Shown: positions 1-8,795 of the stretch, in pieces
Position numbering within the stretch: the first letter of the stretch is position 1
Layout: each line of letters starts with the position of its first letter
Origin: Desulfuromonas sp.
GTDB lineage: Bacteria; Desulfobacterota; Desulfuromonadia; Desulfuromonadales; BM103
Assembly: GCA_012026975.1 (NCBI GenBank)
Contig: VEPG01000093.1
Coordinates: 43,882-107,881, forward strand
DNA: 64,000 nt
Direction of reading: 5' to 3'
Notes under the pieces: generated by a model
What the model was told of the DNA's origin: nothing
The model's database searches: none
Seen by the model: the letters and a program-made list of their open reading frames with translations, nothing else
Program-made: the position numbers and the translations under genes

Positions 1-960
1 TTCCCCCTCGCGCGGCACCGTGCCATCGCCGCGCCCGCTGAGGCCGGGATGGTTGAGTTGCGCCTCGATCACCGGATAGGTTTCCTCGAGGAGCAGGACC
101 TTTTGGTAGCGTTGCTTGAGGTCGGCGATGAAGCCGGCGTGCAGCGGGTAGGGCATGCGCACCTGGCAGAGATCGACCCGGCCGAGCAGCCCCTGGGCTT
201 CGAGCAGATCGGCCGCCGTGGCGAAGCAGATGCCGGCGGCGACCACGCACACGCCGGAGAACGAACCGTCGCCGGGGGTGACCCGCGGGCGGAAGCGCTC
301 GTCCACGGCCAGCCGGTCGATCTTACCGTTGAGGGTCCGGTGCAGCGCCGGCAGGAACGCCGGGGTGGCAGCCCAGCGCGCCGGCTCCTTGCGGAACTCG
401 GCCTTGCGCCCGAGGGCCGACACTTCGCGGGGGGGGATATTCTGACGGGCATGGCAGATGCGCGTGGTCGGCCGCAGCATCACCGGCAGTTCCAGCTCCT
501 CGGAGAGGGCAAAAGCCTCGGCCATCATGTCGCGGGCCTCGGCCGGCGAGGCCGGGTCAAGCACCGGGATGCGCGCGAACTGGGCAAACTGGCGCGAGTC
601 CTGTTCGTTCTGCGAACTGTGCGGGCCGGGGTCGTCGGCGACGATCAACACCAGCCCCCCCTTGACGCCAAGGTAGGCGCTGCGCATGAACGGGTCGGCG
701 GCGACGTTCAGGCCGACCTGCTTCATCGCCACCGCGGCGCGCTTGCCGGTGTAGCTGTGGGCCAGGGCCACCTCGAAGGCGATCTTCTCGTTGACCGACC
801 ACTCGATGTGCAGCGGGTCGACGGCCAGATCGCGGAAGTTGACCACCGCCTGGACGATCTCGGTGGAGGGCGTGCCGGGGTAGGCGCTGGCCAGCGTGCA
901 GCCGGCCTCGATCAGCCCGCGGGCGATCGCCTCGTTCCCCATCAGAAACAGTTCGGTCAT
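1..960 (-). CDS. iorA: Indolepyruvate ferredoxin oxidoreductase, alpha subunit (3' part missing)
   Basis: The frame starts at ATG 960-958 and stays open to the left edge, giving 320 codons of a protein normally near 600 residues. The N-terminus (MTELFLMGNEAIARGLIEAG, then SAYPGTPSTEI and the VNEKIAFEVALAHSYTGKRA segment) is the pyrimidine-binding half of a thiamine-diphosphate 2-oxoacid:ferredoxin oxidoreductase. The C-terminal diphosphate-binding and ferredoxin-like parts lie outside the window. The family oxidatively decarboxylates aryl pyruvates (indolepyruvate, phenylpyruvate) to aryl-acetyl-CoA in the cytoplasm, reducing ferredoxin. The start overlaps the livH stop by four bases (ATGA), so the two are probably translated together. 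The family assignment is firm; the exact substrate is inferred. Confidence 0.9.
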   Translation of the reverse strand, partial: MTELFLMGNEAIARGLIEAGCTLASAYPGTPSTEIVQAVVNFRDLAVDPLHIEWSVNEKIAFEVALAHSYTGKRAAVAMKQVGLNVAADPFMRSAYLGVKGGLVLIVADDPGPHSSQNEQDSRQFAQFARIPVLDPASPAEARDMMAEAFALSEELELPVMLRPTTRICHARQNIPPREVSALGRKAEFRKEPARWAATPAFLPALHRTLNGKIDRLAVDERFRPRVTPGDGSFSGVCVVAAGICFATAADLLEAQGLLGRVDLCQVRMPYPLHAGFIADLKQRYQKVLLLEETYPVIEAQLNHPGLSGRGDGTVPREGE

Positions 961-1820
961 TTTCCCAACAATCCTTGTGGACGGATGAATAAAACCAGCA
1001 GCAGCACCACGAAGGCGCAGACATCCTTGTAGGCGCTGCTCACGTAGCCGGCGGAGAGTGTTTCCAGCACCCCCAGGCCGATGCCGCCGAGCACCGCGCC
1101 GGGGAGCGAGCCAAAGCCGCCGAGAATCGCCGCGGCAAATCCCTTCAGGCCGAGGAGCACGCCGACGTCGTAGCGCAGCGTGGTGATCGGCGTAACCAGC
1201 ACCCCGGCCAGTCCGCCCAGGGCTCCGGCCAACCCGAAGGTCAGCATCTTCACCCGCCCGACCGGCAGGCCGACCACCGCGGCAGCCGTCGGGTTGGCGG
1301 CGACCGCGCGCATCGCCAGCCCCAGCCGGGTGCGACGGTAGAACCAGAGCAGTGTGACAATCGCCACGGCGGTCAGCGTCAGCACCCAGAGGGTCTGCGG
1401 CAGCAAAGCCGCGCCGAACAGACGCAGCGGCTCGTCCCCGGAAAGCGGCGGCACCGCCATGCGGTTTTTCCCCCACTTCAGCGCCATCAGCCCGCGCAGC
1501 ATAATCGACAGGCCGATGGTCAGGAAGATCAGCACCAGCGGATGGTCGCTGCGTGCCGGGCGCAGCCCCAGCCGTTCGACCAGCATCGCCGCCACGGTCA
1601 CCCCGACGATCGCCGCCGGCAGCGCCAGCGGCATGGCCAGCCCCAGAGCAAAGAGGGCGCTGTAGAGGAGCATGCCGCCGAGGGAGACGAAATCAACCTG
1701 AACGAAGTTGACGAATCCCATGGTGTTGTGCACCACGCAGAAGCCGAGGGCGATCAGGGCGTAGATCGCCCCGCTGGTCAGGCCGGCGAAGAGAAACTGG
1801 AGCAGGTCGGAAAAGGCCAA
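957..1820 (-). CDS. livH: Branched-chain amino acid ABC transporter permease, LivH type
   Basis: A 287-residue polytopic inner-membrane protein with about eight hydrophobic segments. It shows the LivH signatures GAIYALIALGF near the N-terminus, GLAMRAVAANPTAAAVVGL in the cytoplasmic loop and a KGFAAAILGGFGSLPGAVLGG stretch. LivH and LivM form the channel of HAAT importers for leucine, isoleucine, valine and related amino acids. The start is TTG at 1820-1818, preceded by a CGAGG ribosome-binding site and a promoter-like pair at 1851-1880. No livK, livM, livG or livF is visible; they may lie left of the window. Direct coupling to iorA suggests uptake and oxidation of aromatic or branched amino acids or their 2-oxoacids. 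Confidence 0.88.
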   Translation of the reverse strand: MAFSDLLQFLFAGLTSGAIYALIALGFCVVHNTMGFVNFVQVDFVSLGGMLLYSALFALGLAMPLALPAAIVGVTVAAMLVERLGLRPARSDHPLVLIFLTIGLSIMLRGLMALKWGKNRMAVPPLSGDEPLRLFGAALLPQTLWVLTLTAVAIVTLLWFYRRTRLGLAMRAVAANPTAAAVVGLPVGRVKMLTFGLAGALGGLAGVLVTPITTLRYDVGVLLGLKGFAAAILGGFGSLPGAVLGGIGLGVLETLSAGYVSSAYKDVCAFVVLLLVLFIRPQGLLGK

Positions 1821-1850
1821 GGAACCTCGCGGATGAACAATTATCCGCTC

Positions 1851-1880
1851 AGATTAGCGCAAGCGCGGGGAGATTGCCAA
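1851..1880 (-). promoter_or_regulatory. Putative sigma-70 promoter for livH-iorA
   Basis: On the minus strand a TTGGCA -35 (1875-1880) and a TAATCT -10 (1851-1856) are separated by 18 bases. They lie about 30 bases upstream of the livH TTG codon. This is a consensus match only. Confidence 0.45.
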
Positions 1881-1896
1881 GCGGGAAAGCGTTCCG

Positions 1897-2466
1897 TCAG
1901 GCCGGCCGGAACGCCACCGCGACATCCTCCCGGTGCGCCGGATCGATCTGCCACAGGGGACGGGCCGTGAAGTTGAACGGGCGGGCAACCAGCAGGTCGG
2001 GAAACTGCTCGATGCGGATGTTGTAGAGGTTGACCGAGTCGTTGAGAAACTCGCGGCGGTCGGCGATCTGATCTTCCAGTTCGGAGATGCGCGCGCCGAG
2101 CTGGCGAAAGGCCTGGTCGGCCTTGAGATCGGGGTAGCGCTCAACCACCATGAACAGCGAGCGCAGCGTCTCGGTGAGGGCGTTCTGGGCGCGCATCTTC
2201 TCCTCGTCGCCGCGCGCCTGGCCGACCAGCGAGCGCGCCTTGATCACCGCTTCCAGGGTGCGCTGCTCGTGCTGCATGTACCCTTCGCAGACCTTGATCA
2301 GCTTGGGCAGCTCATCGAAGCGCTGTTTGAGCAGCACATCGATGTTGCTCCAGTTGCGTTCGATGTTGTTCTTGAGCTGGACCAGACCGTTGTAGACGGT
2401 GATCACGTACAAGGCCACCAGCGCCAGAACGAACCCGATTACGGCCAAAACGATCAAAGCTGCCAT
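1897..2466 (-). CDS. lemA: LemA family membrane protein
   Basis: A 189-residue protein: one N-terminal transmembrane helix followed by a long helical domain. It contains the LemA hallmarks NGLVQLKNNIERNWSNIDVL, RFDELPKLIKVCEGYMQHE, the ERYPDLKADQAF motif and the VNLYNIRIEQFPD segment. The function of LemA proteins in bacteria is poorly defined. I chose ATG 2466 over the GTG nine bases upstream because an AGGAGG box (overlapping that GTG) sits eight bases before the ATG. It follows the GIDE-domain gene by 12 bases. LemA genes often neighbour GIDE-type or TPM-domain membrane proteins, so the two products may act together at the envelope. Confidence 0.9.
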   Translation of the reverse strand: MAALIVLAVIGFVLALVALYVITVYNGLVQLKNNIERNWSNIDVLLKQRFDELPKLIKVCEGYMQHEQRTLEAVIKARSLVGQARGDEEKMRAQNALTETLRSLFMVVERYPDLKADQAFRQLGARISELEDQIADRREFLNDSVNLYNIRIEQFPDLLVARPFNFTARPLWQIDPAHREDVAVAFRPA

Positions 2467-2478
2467 CTCCGTCACCTC

Positions 2479-4440
2479 CTAGAGCAATCCGAAAAATTCC
2501 AGGGCCAGTTTCAGCGTAAACCCAAAGGCCGCAACCCCAAGCGCCAGCAGCACGCCCCCGATCCAGCCGTACCGGCCCGCCAGTTCGGCACCGGTCTGGC
2601 CCTCGGCAATCAGGAACGGCAGCCGCGCCGGCGGCTTGGCCAGCAGCACATGGTCAACGGCCGGGGTCTTCTTCTCGTTGAGCTGCTCCGCGGCCGCCAG
2701 CCGTTCGGCGTCGTCGCGGGCAGCCTGCCACTCATCGGCATCGAGCCGACCATCCCCGTTGGTATCGTAACGGCGCCGTGCCTGGGGGTCAAGCTTGAAG
2801 CGCCGCAGAACGTCCACCGTCCGTTCGCGCAGACCCGGTCCCACGCCGCGTGCCGGGCGGGCATCACCCAATACATAGAGAGTGGTTCCCTCATAGATCA
2901 ATTCCTCGACCCACTTTTCGTCCGGGCCGCCCTCGACGGCCGCGCCGAGCAGCGTGCTCTCGCCGGGATAACCGGTCTGCTCGGTCCTGACCTTGATCGT
3001 CGCCCCGGCCGGGTCGACCACGACCCGGCCGCTGCCGTCATCGAGAACAAACGGTACGTGATTGCTGTCGCTTTCGCTGGTCAGCTTCCAGCCGTTGTTG
3101 TCGCGCCGGTACTTGCGCAGCCGGTACCAGACACAGGCCCCCTGCGTCATCGGCGCCACCAGCGCATAACGGCGGATGGCCCGCCCCCGGACTCCGACCA
3201 GCCCCATGGCCAGGGAACGGATGCGGCTGGTCGGGGTGTTTTCGACAAAACGCTTCAGCCGCAGGCAGGCGAAAGCCCCCCAGCAGCAGGCCACAGCGGC
3301 GACTCCCGGCAGGGCTCCCGTATGCAGGGCCGTGTCAAAAAACGGATGAAGAACCCCGCTCTTGCCAACGATGGCCGCCAATGTGCCGCCGCAGAAGGTG
3401 ATCCCGGCCCACAGCGCCTGGCGCATGGAGAAGCGGCGTTGTTCGGGACGGTCCGGCGGGGGTGGCAGGGAAGTCGCTGGCCGTGCCCTGACGGCAGTGG
3501 GCTGATCACCGACGGCCTCGTCAACGGCAGCGGCCACCTGCCGCAATCCATCGGCCCCGGCAGCCACCCCGGTCAAGCCTGCCGCCCCTGCCATACCCGC
3601 AGCCAGCACGGTCCCGGGAGAAACGTCACCGTCACCCGCGGTTGGAGTTGGTTCGTCAAGGCCGGCCACCAGCCAGCCGTAGCGGGTCAGGGCGCCGAGA
3701 TTGCCTTGCAGAACGGCCGGATTGTCCCTGGCCGGCTGCGGCAGGCAGCCGGGGAGCTGGCTGAGGCCGAAACCGGTGTGCAGACGGAAAGTACCGGCGT
3801 ATTCACCGACCAGGTCGATGACCGCCTCAAGATTGCGCGCGGCCCCGAGACTGGCGCGACCGCCGAGTCCTTCCGGGTTGAACCTGCCGGGAAGCACACG
3901 AAAGGCGCAGCTGACCGCTCCCTGCGGATCCAGCAGGTAGCAGTCGAATATCGGCTGCCCCTTGAGAATCGCCTGACGTGTCTCCTCGGGGGTGAAAATG
4001 GTCGCCTGCTCGCGGCCCAGATAGGCGTTGCGGGCCAGCATGCGCTTGACCTGTTGCCCCGCCAGTTCCCCGGAAAGATCGGCCAGCACACCGACGGCCG
4101 TCATCCCCTGTTCCAGGCGAATCCGCTTGTCCCCCTCGCAAAGAAAATCGACGCCCGCGTTGCCGACCGTCAGGCTGCGCAGCCGCCATGGGGCATAGGT
4201 GGGGCGGGGCGAGGGGATCACCCAGCAGACGTAGCCGTGCCGGCGCAGCAGCACGGCGATGCTGTCAAGCTGTGGTTGCTCACCCTGAAAGAGCTGTGCC
4301 AGTCCGGGACCGAGCAGGCGCTGCCGGGAGGTGTAGGCATCGAGGCCGAAACCGCTCTGCAGCTGGCCGGTCAGTTCCTCCAGTTCGGGGTGGGGGGTCT
4401 GACGCTGGCGGACTATCAGCAGCAGGGGCGCGCTACTCAT
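2479..4440 (-). CDS. Membrane protein with unknown N-terminal domain, GIDE-like domain and EF-hand
   Basis: A 653-residue protein. Residues 1 to about 290 form a soluble region I do not recognise (SRQRLLGPGLAQLF, FDCYLLDPQGAVSCAF). An Ala/Gly/Pro-rich linker runs to about 340, followed by two hydrophobic segments (about 341-360 and 376-395). The part from about 398 resembles the GIDE domain (ENTPTSRIRSLAMGLVGVRG, then a β-rich stretch with DDGSGRVVVDPAGA). A canonical EF-hand loop, DTNGDGRLDADEW, lies at 559-571, and a last transmembrane helix at about 625-648. It lies between mutY (8-base overlap) and lemA. The LemA/GIDE pairing is known; the long N-terminal domain and the EF-hand are less usual. 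Function unknown, probably envelope-related. Confidence 0.75.
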   Translation of the reverse strand: MSSAPLLLIVRQRQTPHPELEELTGQLQSGFGLDAYTSRQRLLGPGLAQLFQGEQPQLDSIAVLLRRHGYVCWVIPSPRPTYAPWRLRSLTVGNAGVDFLCEGDKRIRLEQGMTAVGVLADLSGELAGQQVKRMLARNAYLGREQATIFTPEETRQAILKGQPIFDCYLLDPQGAVSCAFRVLPGRFNPEGLGGRASLGAARNLEAVIDLVGEYAGTFRLHTGFGLSQLPGCLPQPARDNPAVLQGNLGALTRYGWLVAGLDEPTPTAGDGDVSPGTVLAAGMAGAAGLTGVAAGADGLRQVAAAVDEAVGDQPTAVRARPATSLPPPPDRPEQRRFSMRQALWAGITFCGGTLAAIVGKSGVLHPFFDTALHTGALPGVAAVACCWGAFACLRLKRFVENTPTSRIRSLAMGLVGVRGRAIRRYALVAPMTQGACVWYRLRKYRRDNNGWKLTSESDSNHVPFVLDDGSGRVVVDPAGATIKVRTEQTGYPGESTLLGAAVEGGPDEKWVEELIYEGTTLYVLGDARPARGVGPGLRERTVDVLRRFKLDPQARRRYDTNGDGRLDADEWQAARDDAERLAAAEQLNEKKTPAVDHVLLAKPPARLPFLIAEGQTGAELAGRYGWIGGVLLALGVAAFGFTLKLALEFFGLL

Positions 4441-5560
4441 TGCTATCCCCCGAAGCGCCCGTCAGAACGAACCGCTCCAACAATTTGCGGTGGGCGCCGT
4501 GCAGCGGCGTTTCCGCCAATCTTCCCGGCCCCTGCCATTGCCAGCCGCCTTCCGCCACCCGTTCTTCGCCCAGTCCCGTCACCCGAACCAAGGCAAGCTC
4601 GAGGGTGAAGTGGCTGTAGGCATGTTTCAGCCTGCCGACGGCCGCCTGCCGGCCAACGACCCCCAACTCCTGAGCCAGGCGACCGGCCGCGCTCAGCGGG
4701 GTCTCGTGGTCGCGCAAGTCAGCGACAGGGAACTCCCAGAGGCCGCCGAGAAAACCTTCGGCAGGGCGTGGACGCACCAGGTAGCGTCCTTCGCGTTCGA
4801 CCAGCAGGGCCACCTGGCGGCGCAGCGGCACGCTTTTGCGGGGACGGGCCGCCGGCAGTTGCCGCTCCAGGCCGTGCCGGCGAGCCTGGCAAAGCGCTGC
4901 CAGCGGACAACCAGGACAGTCCGGGTCGCGCGGCGTGCAAACGGTCGCACCCAGGTCCATGATCGCCTGGGCGTAGTCGTGCGGCCGCTCCCGGGCGGTG
5001 AGCAGCTCGGCCCATCTCCAGAGAGCGTGCTCGGCCTTGGTGCCGCGCGGGTCGCTGGCATAGGCGAAGAGCCGGATCAGCACGCGGCGCACGTTGCCGT
5101 CGAGGATCGGGGCCGGGCGGTCGAAGGCAATCGAGACAATCGCTCCGGCTGTGGACCGACCGATGCCGGGGAGTGCGGCCAGGGCCTCGACCGTTTGCGG
5201 GAAGTGGCCACCGTGCTCCCCGACCACCAGCTGCGCGGCGCGATGCAGATTGCGCGCCCGGGAATAGTAGCCGAGGCCGGCCCACTGCTCGATGACCTGC
5301 TCCGGCGGTGCCGCGGCCAGGGCGGTCACCTCGGGAAAGGCTGCCAGGAAGCGTTGGTAGTAGGGGATAACCGCCGTCACCGTGGTCTGCTGCAGCATGA
5401 TTTCGGAAAGCCAGATGCGATAGGGATCGCGGGTGTGCCGCCAGGGGAGGTTGCGGCCGTGCGCGCCATACCAGGCAAGCAGGCGCGGAGCGACTTCGGT
5501 CGGATCGAAGGGGAATTCCGTAGGGGCACGGCGCGCCGTGCCCCTACAATTTATTGTCAT
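4433..5560 (-). CDS. mutY: Adenine DNA glycosylase MutY
   Basis: A 375-residue base-excision repair enzyme that removes adenine mispaired with 8-oxoguanine. Visible parts are the EIMLQQTTV helix, GLGYYSRARNLH, the helix-hairpin-helix LPGIGRSTAGAI, the catalytic-Asp segment PILDGNVRRVL, the [4Fe-4S] loop with C-X6-C-X2-C-X5-C spacing (CTPRDPDCPGCPLAALC), and a C-terminal NUDIX-like 8-oxoG recognition domain. The ATG shares its A with the hisC stop codon (TGATG), indicating translational coupling. Residues 5-14 are encoded by a 28-bp palindrome, so the N-terminus carries an inserted RGTARRAP-type extension ahead of the conserved LLAWYG start of the fold. Confidence 0.93.
   Translation of the reverse strand: MTINCRGTARRAPTEFPFDPTEVAPRLLAWYGAHGRNLPWRHTRDPYRIWLSEIMLQQTTVTAVIPYYQRFLAAFPEVTALAAAPPEQVIEQWAGLGYYSRARNLHRAAQLVVGEHGGHFPQTVEALAALPGIGRSTAGAIVSIAFDRPAPILDGNVRRVLIRLFAYASDPRGTKAEHALWRWAELLTARERPHDYAQAIMDLGATVCTPRDPDCPGCPLAALCQARRHGLERQLPAARPRKSVPLRRQVALLVEREGRYLVRPRPAEGFLGGLWEFPVADLRDHETPLSAAGRLAQELGVVGRQAAVGRLKHAYSHFTLELALVRVTGLGEERVAEGGWQWQGPGRLAETPLHGAHRKLLERFVLTGASGDSNE
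5520..5547. repeat. 28-bp perfect palindrome (REP-like element)
   Basis: The two 14-base arms (GTAGGGGCACGGCG and its reverse complement) are perfect with no loop. It lies inside the 5' end of mutY. The arm sequence resembles short interspersed palindromes found in many genomes, from memory only. I saw no second copy in this window. Confidence 0.7.
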
Positions 5561-6612
5561 CACCCGATTTCCTGCAACGCAGCCAATGTTGTCGACATCT
5601 CCTCATCCGTCCCGATGGTGATGCGCATGCCATGGGCAAGAACCGGGTCGGCGAAGTAGCGCACCAAAATTTTTCGCGCATGGAGAGCCTCATAGATCCG
5701 CTTGCCGCCGCGGTCCGGCGGGGAGGCGAAGACAAAGTTGGCCTGCGAGGGGATGACGCTGTAGCCGAGTGCCTGCAGCCCGGCGACAAAACGGACGCGG
5801 GTGGCGCGGATCCTGGCAACCGTTTCCCGCAGATACACCTGATCGCCAAGGGCTGCGGTGGCGGCCACCAGGGCCAGGCGGTCAAGATGGTAGTGGTCGC
5901 GGATCTTGTCCAGCGCCGCGACGATCTCCGGGCGGGCCACGGCCAGCCCCAAGCGCATCCCGGCGAGCGAGTAGCTCTTGGAGAAGGTGCGGGTCACCAC
6001 CACGTTCGGGTGCCTTTTCACCAGCTCCATGGCGCTGAACTCGGCAAAGTCGACGTAAGCCTCGTCGATGACCAGCACCCCGGTGCAGCACCCCGCCAGT
6101 TCGTCGATGTATGCCAACGGGAAAGCGAAGCCCAACGGAGCGTTGGGGGTGGTCAGGAAGAACAGTCGCCCCTCGTAGCGCTCAGGGAAATCGCGAATGC
6201 GCAAGTCTTCGGTCAGTCCGAAGGTCTTGACCCGCCCCCCCTGGATTTCGGCCAGGGTGGCGTAATAGGAGTAGGAGGGATGAACGTAGCCGACTTCTTC
6301 CCCCTCGCCGACGCAGGCCCGGATCAGATTGTTGAGCAGCTCATCGGAACCGTTGGCGGTGATCACCCATTCGACCGGCACATCGTAGAGTTGCGCGGCG
6401 GCTTCGCGCATCGCCCGGCTGCCGGGGTCGGGATATTTGCGCAGATTCTCGCCGGCAACGCCGACCTCGGCGAGGATCGCCGCGCGCACCATGGGTGATG
6501 GCGGATAGGGGTTCTCGTTGGTATTGAGCTTGATCCAGCGCTCGGCATCGGGCGGCTGGAAACCGGGAACGTAGCCGGCCATGGCGGCAATGTTGGGGCG
6601 GAGGAGGGTCAT
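5560..6612 (-). CDS. hisC: Histidinol-phosphate aminotransferase
   Basis: A 350-residue fold-type I PLP aminotransferase. It converts imidazole-acetol phosphate and glutamate to histidinol phosphate in histidine synthesis. Markers are the N-terminal [13 protein letters not shown] motif typical of His[15 protein letters not shown], the [11 protein letters not shown] segment and the PLP lysine in [14 protein letters not shown]. The start has a GAAGGAG ribosome-binding site. It follows mqnC by nine bases, and its stop overlaps the mutY ATG. No other his genes are present. HisC-type enzymes can also act on aromatic amino acids, so a broader role is possible. Confidence 0.9.
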   Translation of the reverse strand: MTLLRPNIAAMAGYVPGFQPPDAERWIKLNTNENPYPPSPMVRAAILAEVGVAGENLRKYPDPGSRAMREAAAQLYDVPVEWVITANGSDELLNNLIRACVGEGEEVGYVHPSYSYYATLAEIQGGRVKTFGLTEDLRIRDFPERYEGRLFFLTTPNAPLGFAFPLAYIDELAGCCTGVLVIDEAYVDFAEFSAMELVKRHPNVVVTRTFSKSYSLAGMRLGLAVARPEIVAALDKIRDHYHLDRLALVAATAALGDQVYLRETVARIRATRVRFVAGLQALGYSVIPSQANFVFASPPDRGGKRIYEALHARKILVRYFADPVLAHGMRITIGTDEEMSTTLAALQEIG

Positions 6613-6621
6613 GGGGCTCCT

Positions 6622-7686
6622 TCAGTATTCCTGCAGAATATCGTAGGTCGTCGTCCGCCGCGCCGGGGTGAAGCCGGCACCGCTGGCCAGCTCGATGATC
6701 TCGTCGATCGACAGGCGGAAGGTGCAGCCGGCGGCGGCGACCACGTTCTCCTCGAGCATGGTGCCGCCAAGGTCGTTGGCACCAAAGAACAGCGCCACCT
6801 GCGCCATCATCGCCCCCTGCGTCACCCAGCTGGCCTGGATGTTGGGGATATTATCGAGGACAATGCGTGACAGGGCCAGCACCTTGAGGTACTCGACGCC
6901 GCTCGCCGTCTCGCCGCCAAGCTCGGTGTTCCCCGGCTGATAGGTCCACGGGATGAAGGCGGTGAAGCCGCCGGTTTCCGCCTGCAGTTCGCGAATGCGA
7001 AAGAGGTGCTCGACGATGTCCTCGGCCTTTTCCCTGGCACCGAACATCATGGTGGCGGTGGTCGGCATCCCCAGGGCGTGGGCCGCGCGCATCACCGCCG
7101 CCCACTGCTGCCAGCCGATCTTGTTCGGCGACACCTCTTGGCGCACCGCATCGACCAGGATCTCGGCGCCGCCGCCGGGGAGCGACTGCAGCCCGGCCTG
7201 GTGGAGCCGCGCCAGGCACTCCTCCATGGTCAGCGCGGAAAGCTTGGCGATATGCACAATCTCCGCCGGAGAGAGCGAGTGGATCCGTACCGTCGGGAAG
7301 TGCACGCGGATCTGGTGAAACAGATCCGCGAACCAGTCCAGTTTGAGATCGGGGTGTAGCCCTCCCTGCATCAACAACTGGGTGCCGCCGTGGTCGACCA
7401 GTTCGCGCACCTTGGCCAGAATGTCGTGGTAGCCGAGCACATAGGCATCGGGGTGGCCGGCGTCGCGGTAGAAAGCGCAGAACCGGCACTGGGTGGTGCA
7501 GACATTGGTGTAGTTGACGTTGCGGTCGACGACGAAGGTCACCCGGCCGTGCGGGTGCATGCGTTTGCGGATGGCATCGGCCAGCCTGCCGACCTGGACA
7601 AGATCGGCCTTGGTCAGCAGATGCAGCGCCTCGTTGCGCGCGAGCGGCCGGCCGGCGGCCAAGGTTCGGGCAGTCACCTCCGTCAT
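6622..7686 (-). CDS. mqnC: Cyclic dehypoxanthine futalosine synthase (radical SAM)
   Basis: A 354-residue radical SAM enzyme of the futalosine route to menaquinone. It cyclises dehypoxanthine futalosine. The cluster motif is C-X3-C-X2-C (CTTQCRFCAF), preceded by NVNYTNVC. The MqnC-type features LLMQGGLHPDLKLDWF, SLPGGGAEILVDAVR, NIQASWVTQG and GANDLGGTMLEENVV are present. Its ATG overlaps the mqnE stop (ATGA). The neighbouring mqnE, ubiX, ubiA and ubiD genes support the pathway assignment. mqnA, mqnB and mqnD are not in the window. Confidence 0.93.
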   Translation of the reverse strand: MTEVTARTLAAGRPLARNEALHLLTKADLVQVGRLADAIRKRMHPHGRVTFVVDRNVNYTNVCTTQCRFCAFYRDAGHPDAYVLGYHDILAKVRELVDHGGTQLLMQGGLHPDLKLDWFADLFHQIRVHFPTVRIHSLSPAEIVHIAKLSALTMEECLARLHQAGLQSLPGGGAEILVDAVRQEVSPNKIGWQQWAAVMRAAHALGMPTTATMMFGAREKAEDIVEHLFRIRELQAETGGFTAFIPWTYQPGNTELGGETASGVEYLKVLALSRIVLDNIPNIQASWVTQGAMMAQVALFFGANDLGGTMLEENVVAAAGCTFRLSIDEIIELASGAGFTPARRTTTYDILQEY

Positions 7687-8768
7687 CGCGCCGCCCGCCC
7701 CACCTCGCGATACAGAGTATCACGTTCCACCGGTACCTTGCCCGCCTTGCGGATCAGTGACATCAACTGCTCCCGGTCCAGCTGCTGGGGGGAATCGGCG
7801 CCGGCATCGTGGCCGATCTTCTCCTCGACCACGGTGCCGTCAAGATCGTTGACCCCGAAGCAGAGGGAGACCTGGGCGATCTTCAGCCCGAGCATCACCC
7901 AGTAGGCCTTGATGTGGCGGAAGTTGTCGAGGTAGAGTCGGCTGATCGCCAGCGTCTTCAGGGCATCGACGCCGCCGACCCCCTTGGCCCCCGGCACCCG
8001 GGTGTTGTCCGGCTGGAAGGCCAGCGGGATAAAGGCTTGAAAGCCACCGGTGCGATCCTGCAGCTGCCGCAGCTGATGCAAATGGTCGACGCGGTCGTCA
8101 GGGCTCTCCAGGTGGCCGAAGAGCATGGTGGCATTGCTCTTCAGGCCGGCACGGTGCACCGCTTCGTGGATCTCCAGCCAGCGTGCGCCGCTGATCTTTT
8201 CCGGGCAGATCTTCGCCCGCACCGCCGGGGCGAAAATCTCCGCGCCGCCACCGGGAAGCGAGTCGAGCCCGGCATCTTTCAGTTCGTCAATCACGACCGC
8301 GACCGGCTGGCCGACCAGCTGGCTGAAATAATCGAGTTCAACCGCGGTGAAGGCCTTGATGTGCAGCTGCGGGGCGTCGGCCTTGATGGCGGCCAGCATC
8401 TCCAGGTAGAAGTCGAAGGGGAGATCGGGGTGCAAGCCGCCGACCACGTGCAACTCAGTCGCCCCGCCGGCCACGGCCTCGGCCGCCTTGGTCAGAATGT
8501 CATTGAGCGCCAGTGTATACTCACCGTCGTCGCCGGCTTCGCGGCAGAAGGCGCAGAAGGTGCAGCGGTTGATGCAGAGATTGGTGTAGTTGACATGGCG
8601 GTTGACGTTGAAATAGACCGTGTCGCCGTTCCGACGGGCATTGGCCAAAGCCGCCAGTTCGCCGATCGCCAGAAGATCGCCGCAAGCAAACAGTGCAAGG
8701 GCTTCGGCGTCGTCAAGTCGCCCGCCGCTTTCCACCTTGCTTCTTACCGTCCTTAACAAGCTTTCCAT
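7683..8768 (-). CDS. mqnE: Aminodeoxyfutalosine synthase (radical SAM)
   Basis: A 361-residue radical SAM enzyme that joins SAM-derived adenosine to 3-[(1-carboxyvinyl)oxy]benzoate, making aminofutalosine, the first committed intermediate of this menaquinone route. The cluster motif is CINRCTFCAF. Other family segments are HVVGGLHPDLPFDFYLEM, DSLPGGGAEIFAP, the ATMLFGHLESPDDRVDHL loop and the GVNDLDGTVVEEKIGHDAGA C-terminal signature. MqnE and MqnC are paralogues, told apart here by HDAGADSPQ near the C-terminus of MqnE and by the SWVTQG motif of MqnC. It overlaps mqnC by four bases. Confidence 0.93.
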   Translation of the reverse strand: MESLLRTVRSKVESGGRLDDAEALALFACGDLLAIGELAALANARRNGDTVYFNVNRHVNYTNLCINRCTFCAFCREAGDDGEYTLALNDILTKAAEAVAGGATELHVVGGLHPDLPFDFYLEMLAAIKADAPQLHIKAFTAVELDYFSQLVGQPVAVVIDELKDAGLDSLPGGGAEIFAPAVRAKICPEKISGARWLEIHEAVHRAGLKSNATMLFGHLESPDDRVDHLHQLRQLQDRTGGFQAFIPLAFQPDNTRVPGAKGVGGVDALKTLAISRLYLDNFRHIKAYWVMLGLKIAQVSLCFGVNDLDGTVVEEKIGHDAGADSPQQLDREQLMSLIRKAGKVPVERDTLYREVGRAAR

Positions 8769-8795
8769 TGTTAGCTTATATCTTTCCGATTTTAC

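Noticed and set aside
1838..1856. Resemblance to the lac operator (TTATCCGCTCA) by the livH promoter
   Set aside because: Only about 11 bases match, one half-site is missing, and no LacI-type gene is near. Probably chance.
1933..4608. 891-codon plus-strand frame over lemA and the GIDE gene
   Set aside because: Antisense to genes with clear motifs and ribosome-binding sites; no domain in its own translation.
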